Shown here: positions 53,701 to 64,000 of the stretch, one piece after another
How positions within the stretch are numbered: the stretch's first letter is position 1
Layout: every line of letters starts with the position of its first letter
From: Palaemon carinicauda
Lineage: Eukaryota > Arthropoda > Malacostraca > Decapoda > Palaemonidae
DNA length: 64,000 nucleotides
Direction: 5' to 3'
Assembly (NCBI RefSeq): GCF_036898095.1
Contig: NC_090744.1
Span: 96,748,753 to 96,812,752 of the forward strand
Notes under the pieces: model-generated
What the model saw: the letters and a program-made list of their open reading frames with translations, nothing else
Databases searched by the model: none
Told to the model about the DNA's origin: nothing
Program-made: the position numbers and the translations under genes

Positions 53701-55255
53701 TCTATTATCGTATTCATCAGGGATTAAATGCAGCTTATTTATGTTTAAAGTAATTGAAGTGCTTTTTATACTTACAGTATTCAAGTTCATTATTCCTATT
53801 TTGTAAAAATTTTATACTCAAGCTCCTCATTCCCTTTAGTCAAAGTTGAAGTTTGGTTTTTTGTGTGCTCATTAGTACAAGGGATTTTTTAATTTTTTAA
53901 ATGTAAATTTCCATTTAAGATTCATGTTGAAAATAATGTTCAATAACCTTTATTATGTTCTTTTTAATGTGCTATCTCCCCGAGTACCAGTCATTAAGGA
54001 CTCACTTTTTCTTATGGAATTAATCAGTTTGCTATTATTTGTATAGTACTGTATAGTATTTGAATTTTTATGATGCTTTAAAGGTTGTCATTTATTCTAT
54101 ATGAGGTCATTAGTGTCTCATAGCTATTTAACCCATCACATCAAACTTGCTTAATATATTCATCATGTAAAAAGGTATGCAGCCAACATACAATATTGAG
54201 ATTTTATTCCACTGCACAAATTTATATGATGAGTTTCATTAAATTTGAAGGACTTTTACAATATTGTTCAAGCACTGTTATAAAAATGAACTGAGGTCCT
54301 AATTATTGGTTGTTAATCTACTGACATTTGTCAGTGCATAAATAAATTTGATTTGCTTGCCAAAAACATTGTTCTACTGTGTGAAATGCATGCATATCAG
54401 TTTTTGGGACCATTTGTAGTACTGTTAAGAAATATGATTTTGGTACAAAATAACTCTAGCACAACACTGCCAATTGAAGTTAGCATTTTTAAAAATAATA
54501 TTGTAGTGTTATTTCCCCTTAAACTTTTCTTCTTTTGGCATATATTTTTTGATAGCAAACATTTTTATTTTATAAAAGATCAAACCTTTCTCAGTTCCTT
54601 TTTTATCTAAATCACTTATCTTATTTTGTTTCCCCAATTCAGTCCTGAAACCCACAGTTTTTGTTTTCAGCTTTCACTTCTAATGAAACTAACGATTGGA
54701 AGATTGCCCTTTTTTCCTATATTTTCCTCTTGTTGTTTTAAGCAACGAATATAGGCTATACAGTACAGTAGTTCTTTTTTCAGCTCTAGAACATAAGAAA
54801 GCCCTTATTAGCTTGGTCATTCATACGTCATACAATATCTTGTACTAAAATGAACCATCATTATTGAAAAATACCCCTTTATGTATAATTAAAGTTATAG
54901 ACCTATTTAAAAACTTCATTTGTAAATATGTATTGTAGAGTCTATTAGGCTGGATATCACCATTACCCTACAAAGACGTAATCCTAAAATAATGAGGCAG
55001 GTTGTATTTCATGAAGTATTAGCATTATCATGTGTGATCCAAAGATAGTGGCATGTATTAATATAATCATGTAATTATGGATTTAAACTTCTCATTAAGA
55101 TCACCCCTTTCATATTTTATGTTAAAAAAAGTTTACAAAACAGCATCTTTTCATGAGAGAGTTGTAAATTATACCGATGATGAATACCTTTTGTCTATAT
55201 CACTGTACTGTTCATTTGTATAATATAATCTTCCAGGTACATATACAGTATGTAC
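50740..55255. other. AT-rich downstream sequence, no gene recognised
   Basis: The only notable items are a T/G homopolymer pair at about 51111-51140 and short A/T runs. Small open frames have no recognisable domain. Part may be 3' UTR if a distal polyadenylation site is used. Confidence 0.4.
51288..51293 (+). promoter_or_regulatory. Candidate distal polyadenylation signal (AATAAA)
   Basis: This is a canonical AATAAA about 1.8 kb past the stop codon. If used, the 3' UTR would include the LINE tail at 50616-50739. Chance occurrence is likely in AT-rich DNA. Confidence 0.2.
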
Positions 55256-55256
55256 A

Positions 55257-55325
<69 letters not shown>

Positions 55326-55339
55326 ATATATGTATATAA
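55256..55339 (+). repeat. (TA)n microsatellite
   Basis: About 40 TA units with one phase slip. Confidence 0.97.
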
Positions 55340-58300
55340 ATCTGTCAGTCTATCTGTATATCTATGTATGTGTATAATACCCTATGGTTATAGCACAGAT
55401 TAGTAGGCCTTAAAACTCAGCAAAGAGGCTGATGTTAAAAGTAACTCAGAAATTCAAATGATGTACAGTACAGTACTTGTATCTTTTTGTTCTTTTCTCA
55501 TACGAATGAATCCGTCTTTCTTTGTGGTTGTGTATTCAGTCCTACTTTATTTTCTTTTATTGTTGTTGTTTGTAGTTCATATACAGTAAATAATTTTGGT
55601 CTGTTTATACAGCTAGCTGCTGTCATGACAAAAATCTGATTTTTTTTATTCTCTTTGTTTTGTTGTCTTTCATTGTTAGTATTAGTTTGGAATTTTATGT
55701 AGAGTATAGACAATCAGTTCTATGGGTAGTACATATAGTTTATTATATTCACTTAAGATTGCCCCACCTTTCGTGAGTGCATATACAGTATTCCATATAT
55801 TTTCTCTAGATAGTATTTTAGAAGATTTATTTTTTATGCTTAAATTTAGTTCCTGATGTGCATATTGTATTCTATGAGTTCTATTAACAAATAGTTTTAA
55901 GAATCTCCTACATTGTCTATCTAATGGGTAACTAAATGAAAAGTTACCCCATAGGATTTTAAGAGTTAATCTGTTGGTTCAGTGCAATAAGAATCTTAGG
56001 TACAGTTTAGTTATCTGAGTTATTGTAAAATAACACATGAATAATTAAAAACAAGGAAGTAGTCAGATGTATTTCTATGAAAGTTATTTACTTTTAATTG
56101 TTTGTTGCTTAGGTAAAAAGGTATCTTTGATGCTCAAGTTTTACTACGTTGGTTGCCTAAGTTACCATGTTTAGTACCATATTATGAGAGCATGTGCATT
56201 GTTTAACAAACACTTAATATAAGAGCTGCTACTGGTTTGGAAATAGCACTTGGAAATCTAATGTTATCATTCTAAGAACTTTAAGGTTTTAATGGAAATG
56301 AGCACTTTTCTTTTGACGGGAAATAACGACACTTTTGGGAGCACCATACCTTGCATTCACGTTCTTCCATTGTACATTCAACATGTAAGAAAAAATTGTA
56401 AAAATGTAGTTGCATGAAAAATAGTTTTATATTATATACTGCATAGGTGTATATATTTATATCAGTGTTTTATACTTTAATAGGAAGCTGGAAAGACTAA
56501 TATTTAGAGTTGAACAGTAAAAAGCCCTTATTTGATATGATTCTATTTAGGATTGGTTTCTTGGTTTTTTAACATGCAATTAATGAATTGGAAAATAGTG
56601 TACAGTATGTGTTTTTAGTTGTACTGGAATACTTGCAAGATAATCAGTACAGTACTTAGGTCAAATTTGTTTGAATATCCTTACATTGAATCTTTAATTA
56701 AACCATCTTAATACAGTAAATCCGATCTTATTCATAAATACACACTTATATGTTATTTGCTCTGTGAAACTATGGATCAAGTTGCTTCTCAGCTCGATGA
56801 GAAGGAAGATTCAGACTATGGAGTATCATTCTAAGGTTTTCAGACACTTCTTAAATTGGCACACATGGCAACAGCACCCTGGGTAAGCTGATGATGAGGT
56901 CTTGCCATACGAACAAATTTCTTGATGAACCTTCAGTAATCAAGAATGCCTAGGAACTATGTACTGTACATCTTTTACCATCCTGGGTACAGGTCATCTA
57001 TGATCCACCTCATTCTATGAGAGTCCCTGCATATGAGATGAGGCAGTATGAACAACACAGTCTGATGACCATTTCAGTCTCACATCCATGGATTAAGCTC
57101 AGTATATTTGCAGGCTTAGGTATTCATACAAAAAGTGTACAATAATCCTATTGTTGACTGACCAACTAAAATTCACCAAGCAATTCATTAACAAACCAGA
57201 AGAGTATTACCAAATCCGTGATCCATATATTGCAAACATTCCACCACAGTTACACTGTAACAAAACGCAATGTAATTTCTCAAGGCAGTTTCCTTAGTGA
57301 TCAGGTAGCTTGAAGAGCTTATGACTCTTAGCAGGTGCCTAAATTCAAAAGAAAAAAAAGTTCATTTTTATAACTTATAACAGACATCAGTTATAGCTCA
57401 ATATCCAGAATACTTTGAAGATATTTACATCCACCAGAGTGAGATAATAAAGAGGTTGCCCCTACAGTGCAAGACTGGTCTAGGCAGATCATGCCCAAGG
57501 GAAATGAGTGTATTCAACATAGGTAAAATTGTGCTAATGCATTCGTCTCATTGTTCTTGTCCACTCAAGGGACATTACTAAACAAGAGCTGCTTTGAAAC
57601 ACCTAGTAGGTCATCTTATCTTCTACTTTTGTTCTTGTGGTAAACCCTTTACCTGAACCATAACTACATCCCAACACAGCCCGTAGCCTACTCACATTCC
57701 ACTCTCTACATCTTTTGCTGAAATCCAGTTAAAGTACCTTCAAGGTGACACAAAGATGATCCGTGGTCAAGTTCCTTCAAAGTTTTTTCCAGAGTCCTTC
57801 TCCAACATAAGGATGATGCCTACTCTAGATTGTAATAGAAAAAAAAAAAAAAAAAAAAAAACAACAACTTCCTTAGTCCAAGACACATAACCCTTTGCAG
57901 TGCCGCAAGTCCGCTGCAGGATCATCAAAGATCTTTGCAGTGTGTCTACAGCCCCTAACTACACCCACTATTTGGCCATGAACTTTATCTCCAATCCCAC
58001 TTCTTCCTTACATCGTGCTGTTTAACCGCTTGACTTTGAATGCATTGTGTAACTGGTGAATTGTTTCTTTGTTGCATTTCAGAACTGTGTGGGCTCCTCT
58101 GACCCAGGCCATATAAGCCAAGTTTAATGAAGCTATATTGAAGTACCCCCACAACTGTACATAATGTAAAAAACTTCTATTTTTGGGAGGTCTACCACTG
58201 ACTTGTACATTGGGATCACACATGATGCCACATAAAACTTTGCTGACACCTGTATGTGCTGTTATTATAACATATACGAGAACATATAAGACTTAGAATG

Positions 58301-59145
58301 AAGGATTAACCAGATTTCTGTTATCAAAAGTTTGATAATATTATAATAACAGAGAAATCAATGAAAAAAGTAGGGATCCGTACAGTAATATTAGTTAAAT
58401 ACATGAACAATAGAAGAACAATGCCCTGCTCTATGATAAAATTTCACAGTTTAATTCAATTTAATAACTGCAGATAAAACATTTTGAGCATTTTTAAAAC
58501 TAATTTTGCACAATGGTAAACAACAAAATTACAAATATCAAACTCAAAAACAATATATTTACAGGAAAGTTGTTCAAATTAAGTATTTGGTTATGGACCT
58601 GAAATACTCAATTCAGTAGATTCTTTTGTGGATGCCACTGTTTCAATGTCAGACCACTGGTGTTATGGGAGATCACTCCTTGATCCAGTTATCAATTCTA
58701 TCAATCAATTACTGTAAATGGTAATGTACTCTCATAACTGGCACTGTTTTCAAATACAAGACAATAAATATCATGATTACAAAATCAATCTTTAAGTGAA
58801 TCAGAAAAATCAACAATGACCAATTGTAAGGACAGCCTAAGAAAAGGAAAGGAAAAAGTAGTCGTCCACCTTTACAGTTCCATGTACCTCTTTGCAACAG
58901 GACTAATTAAAGAATTTCTGTCACAACCTGACTACCTTGACATTATGATATGACAGCTATAAAGAAATGTAATTTATATACTATCCCCTCTGACCATACA
59001 CTGTAAAAATGTTACAGCTCGACCACTGGGGTCAACAGTCTCCAACCACTCCCCTTTCCAATATTATCTGATGAAATAACAATTTACTGTGTTACTTTAC
59101 ATGCAGTTTACAGATATGCATTAAGGACTTCCTCTCCATAGCCAA
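55340..59145. other. AT-rich intergenic sequence, no gene recognised
   Basis: Contains a poly(A) run at about 57839-57860. A 71-codon minus-strand frame at 58008-58223 was examined and matches no family I know. Confidence 0.4.
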
Positions 59146-59200
59146 GTGGATTAAGCCTTGCTTGCCTACCAACCCAGGTTAGGAACTATTGCCAAGGTTT
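59146..59200 (+). other. Degenerate tRNA-like/SINE head
   Basis: TAGCCAAGTGGATTAAGCC matches the polymerase III A box and D arm of a tRNA. About 30 nt on, GGTTAGGAACT is a weak B box (consensus GGTTCGANNCC). No clover leaf can be closed. Probably a SINE or tRNA pseudogene, or chance. Confidence 0.3.
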
Positions 59201-59746
59201 ATTTTGTATTTGGGAACCTCGGTGGAGGAAATTGGTTGCTAGGCTATCAGTGGAGAAGAATAACTCTAAGGTAAGTTGAACGTCTGTACCAGTTTCAAGG
59301 TTCATTTTTTCTCAGCACCATAATCAATGCCACCTAAAGAACGAACAAAAGACAAACTCTCAAAAGGCTTACATCCAAAGTTGTCAGACAATCGCAATCC
59401 TTTTCTTACCATATCCTGGTAACAAAAATAAACATGAAGTTCACTCCACATTCCAATAAATCATTACAAGAAAACAATCAGATTACAGAATTGTGTTAAT
59501 CATTGAATTGATGGCATGAGAAAGATTTTAATGCTATAAATAACGTTTTAATGAAAATCCACACCAATAACAGTTTGGTCATTCCCGTGGTAAACAAGAG
59601 AAATTCTTGGATTTTAGCTGTTAGCATTTAGAATTTATTTTTACTTTTATTGAGTCAATTGTCATTATCAGTTTGCATGTGTAAGTAGGCTTTGTGTAAA
59701 TATTTGTAATTCTTCTATGGTATTCGAATATAGGCTACACCTGTAG

Positions 59747-59748
<2 letters not shown>

Positions 59749-59833
<85 letters not shown>

Positions 59834-59858
59834 CATACATACATACATACATACATAG
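59749..59858 (+). repeat. (AT)n followed by (CATA)n microsatellite
   Basis: About 40 AT units to 59828, then seven CATA units and (GACA) repeats. Confidence 0.97.
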
Positions 59859-60129
59859 ACAGACAGACATATATGGTATATATACATCTATATGTTTTTG
59901 TATATGCAGTTATGTTCTTATATACATACACATCACGACTGAGCATATTTACGTACACTTATGTGCTCCCTAATATTTGCACGTTTGACCATGTTTTAAG
60001 TTGCATATATGCATCACAAATGTGTGCTATAGACAGTAATTGTTTGTGTGGTTGAATATGATATATGTGTATTCAAATATATCAAGTATCATGGCGTTTG
60101 AGAGAGTAAATCTTTACTTCAGTCTTTAC

Positions 60130-60238
<109 letters not shown>

Positions 60239-60997
60239 TTATATTCAATCTAATAATAAAAGAAAAAACAGGATATTTTCCATCAGAATTGGAGGTGTGC
60301 TTTTAATTAAATATATTATTGCATTTCTATCGATATCACTGGCATCGTTTGACATTGTCTTATTATTACCAAACCAAAATAGAAATAGCTTCACTATATG
60401 TCGTAATCTAGCCATAAGTATAGCTGTCTGTAATAAAATTAATCATGAAAACGAAACTATTTTCTGAGAATTATCATAATATAGATCATTGCTGGATTTA
60501 CTGCTTGGGAACTTCTTCTGTAGGCCTATAATTTCCCCTGGAGTCCTATGGGACATTTTTCTCTTTTTAGCTCTTGAGTTTAGACAAACACTCCCTCTTT
60601 TAAACATTTACAAAATGAAAGTATTACTTTCAATGTTTCCCAAAGAGCAACTTAATGCGTGGAAAGCTTTTCACCATTCAAGTTTCATATTCTAATTATT
60701 CAAATCGTTTCAATATCAGTTGAACACGGAATTCCCCTGCCCATGTATTTTAGATTGTACTCTCGTATATCACTATTGTACAACCACAGTTTTAATTATG
60801 GGACTGCTGGTCGACCTACAGTTCAAGTGAACGTGCATAAATATAGCACATGAAGTCAATTAATTTATTATTTTGTAATAAACATCTATGTATTTGTTAA
60901 AATTACAAGGTTTCAGCATTCCGATGAAAATAAAAATAGATGCGATAAGCCACGTTCAAATTGTCAATTAAAACGATTTCCCCCTCTGGCATCTATA

Positions 60998-61185
60998 GTC
61001 AATTCTTTTTAGTGAGGCAGATTTACACCGACTCACAGGCGTGCCCTTTTAGCTCGGAACAGTTGCCTGGTCGCTGGTTGGTTGGACAAGATAATTTTAA
61101 CCAATCAGATAGCAGGAAACTTTTTCCGAGCTAAAAGGGCACCGCTACGAGTCGGTGCAAATCTACCTCGCTAAAAAGAATTGAC
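60998..61185. mobile_element. MITE with about 60-bp inverted repeats
   Basis: Left arm AGTCAATTCTTTTTAGTGAG through GCCCTTTTAGCTCGGA; the right arm is its reverse complement with a few differences, ending GAATTGACT. Total 188 bp, able to fold into one long hairpin. Inner parts also pair partly (TTGGTTGG and CCAATCAG). No coding. The superfamily is unclear because the target duplication is not obvious. Confidence 0.8.
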
Positions 61186-61713
61186 TTTAGTAGGCATACC
61201 TCTGGCAATACTCTTGTAGGTTCAATGAAAAAAGTCTTCCCGAATCAATAATTAATTAGGCCTACTGATTTCTATTTCCTTTTCTTTACGAAGGAGTTAT
61301 ATTTTTGCATGATTAGATATTGCAAAAGATTCCAGATAAACTTCATATGATTAGACATTACTTTCATCGTTGTTGGTCTGTCACTCTTCCTGCTTTCAGT
61401 TATTCTTACTAATAGTAGACCAAATATAATCAAATCACTAAAAAGAAATTTGGATGATACAGTACAGTATTAAGAAAGACATGAGTGGTAGTGACCGACT
61501 ACTTTTTCAATCTACTCAATCAATCTTTACATTTGTTAATAGATTTATTAGAAGTTTCTTATAAATGCAAAAAGACTTTAGTACTTCTCTCGAGTGTAGC
61601 ACTTTATCTTTAAGATCCTTGTTGAAAATTGTGGTCTCGGTACAGGTTCACTTATGACTTCAAAAAGACTGATTTTAGGACTGGTAGGCTACCAGTGAAT
61701 TAGTTCGACCTGT

Positions 61714-61715
<2 letters not shown>

Positions 61716-61796
<81 letters not shown>
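61716..61796 (+). repeat. (TA)n(TG)n microsatellite
   Basis: About 32 TA units then 8 TG units. Confidence 0.97.
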
Positions 61797-62119
61797 ATTT
61801 AGTGTACTGTATAAATGGTAAGCTATCACATATATGCTTCCATGGTAGTGAATGGATTTGCACACTTGTGTAAGTACAATAAAGGCAGATGTCTATAGTC
61901 TACAGATGCAAAAGTACTTTTATGTATGTAGGCCTACGTGTAATTACATGTTACTCTTAATTAATGTATGAATTTCAATGCATTGGCATAAGTATGAATT
62001 ATTTATGTTCTGCGTGCCTGTAAGTATACATTTGCATACATAATTAAATGCATATATTAACTTCTTTCAACCTTATTAGTTATTAGCACAACTGTATAGT
62101 AGGGTTGACTGCTCGAGTC

Positions 62120-62560
62120 AATTTTTTCTATTTCTTTCTTTTCATTGCTGCTTCTACCCTCAGTCCTACCCTACCCATATCCCTCCTCACCATATTTATC
62201 CATCTCATCTGCTGACGCCTCCACACTCTTCCTCCCTATCACTGGCATGTTCTTAGCTATCTTGATTGGCAAGTTCCACCTCCTCTTATTACATGGCCAT
62301 AGTATCACAGACGAGCTTCCCTAGCCTCATCTTTTGCGTTACATAAACCATAATACCACATATTTTTCTTATATCTTGACTATCCCTCCTTTCCAGCACA
62401 GTGATTCATCTCACCAGGGCTTGATAAGTGTCTTATAAAATTTAATTTTGAGTTAAAGGGCATTTTCTTGTCTGAAATTACCCTAGTTACTTCTTTCATT
62501 TTTGTCATACTTCTTTCAATATCTGTCCCACTGCTTTCTCAGTAGGCTTATACCTCTTTT
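62120..62560 (-). mobile_element. LINE RT C-terminal fragment, decayed
   Basis: The minus strand, with several frameshifts, gives pieces resembling the EARLRWYGHV and GRRSVWRRQQMRW part at the end of many invertebrate LINE ORFs. No intact frame remains. Confidence 0.5.
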
Positions 62561-62685
62561 TATTGATTCTATGTAGTTAAACTTATTGTTCTATCTTATA
62601 TAATCGTTGGTTCTGTTTATTTTCCAATGTTTATCTTCAATACTATCCATTCTAGGACTATTTTCCATGCTAAAAGCTTACTTGC

Positions 62686-63050
<365 letters not shown>

Positions 63051-63377
63051 CATACAAATATAGGCTATAACATTCGCTTAAGCTTTCACAAATTCTATTC
63101 ATTGACGAATTTTTTTGTTGGTGAGGGGGTTAGTTTAACTCTAACTCATGTCCTGGAGACAATTCCTCCTTTTTGAATAACTTTCCCTCTTTAGATTTCC
63201 GGACTCAGTTTTTCTGTTGATATGTCCATACTAGCGTTTAGGGATGTAATTCTATAGCTTAGTTTTGCGTCACAAGAGGTGAATAAATAATTGACTATTC
63301 AATTTGATTTCGAAGCATCTTAGAAGTTAAATTCCAAGATTAGAAGCAGACTATATCCTTAGACATTCTTGTATTAC

Positions 63378-64000
<623 letters not shown>

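Noticed and set aside
58008..58223. 71-codon minus-strand frame as a gene
   Set aside because: No recognisable domain, no splice or transcript evidence, and length within chance expectation.

Overview
The window looks like a gene-poor, repeat-packed piece of an arthropod genome, most likely a decapod crustacean. This is inferred from an animal-type beta-carbonic anhydrase gene with introns above 20 kb, very long (TA)n and (GA)n microsatellites, and many DIRS1-like tyrosine-recombinase retroelements, a group known to be common in decapods. Nothing in it looks bacterial.

The only convincing host gene is a plus-strand beta-carbonic anhydrase. Its last three coding exons are at 5502-5641, 28474-28635 and 49178-49465, with canonical AG/GT borders and compatible phases. 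Upstream exons lie left of the window. The two introns seen in full are 22.8 kb and 20.5 kb and are filled almost entirely by transposons.

Transposon layout: 1-4377, DIRS-like element A1 (cut by the window edge). 4378-4482, a LINE 3' end with a (TAA)n tail. 4487-5385, a remnant of DIRS family D. 5885-15330, a minus-strand jockey/CR1-like LINE split by a TTAA-flanked piggyBac-like element (6722-14335), which itself holds DIRS element A2 (6807-13405). 15622-15965, a Tigger/Jerky-like transposase fragment. 16315-27872, DIRS element B1, enlarged by 16-, 18- and 23-bp tandem arrays, by a 4.4-kb two-ORF LINE (18031-22390) and by a 5S rRNA-like sequence (24861-24979). 28981-36678, DIRS element C, with a hAT-like MITE in its gag frame and a LINE fragment. 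37258-41230, DIRS element D2. 41298-48939, DIRS element B2.

Elements A, B and C show DIRS1 anatomy: non-identical inverted termini plus, just inside the right terminus, an internal complementary region whose two halves are the reverse complements of the extreme left and right ends. Reverse transcriptase/RNase H and tyrosine recombinase coding follows in that order. All seven DIRS-like copies lie in the same orientation as the host gene. None is fully intact; A1 is the best preserved.

From 49466 to 64000 the sequence is AT-rich: the likely 3' UTR, then downstream intergenic DNA with LINE fragments, a 188-bp inverted-repeat MITE, a degenerate tRNA/SINE-like site and several hundred bases of compound microsatellite. 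No further host gene was recognised there.
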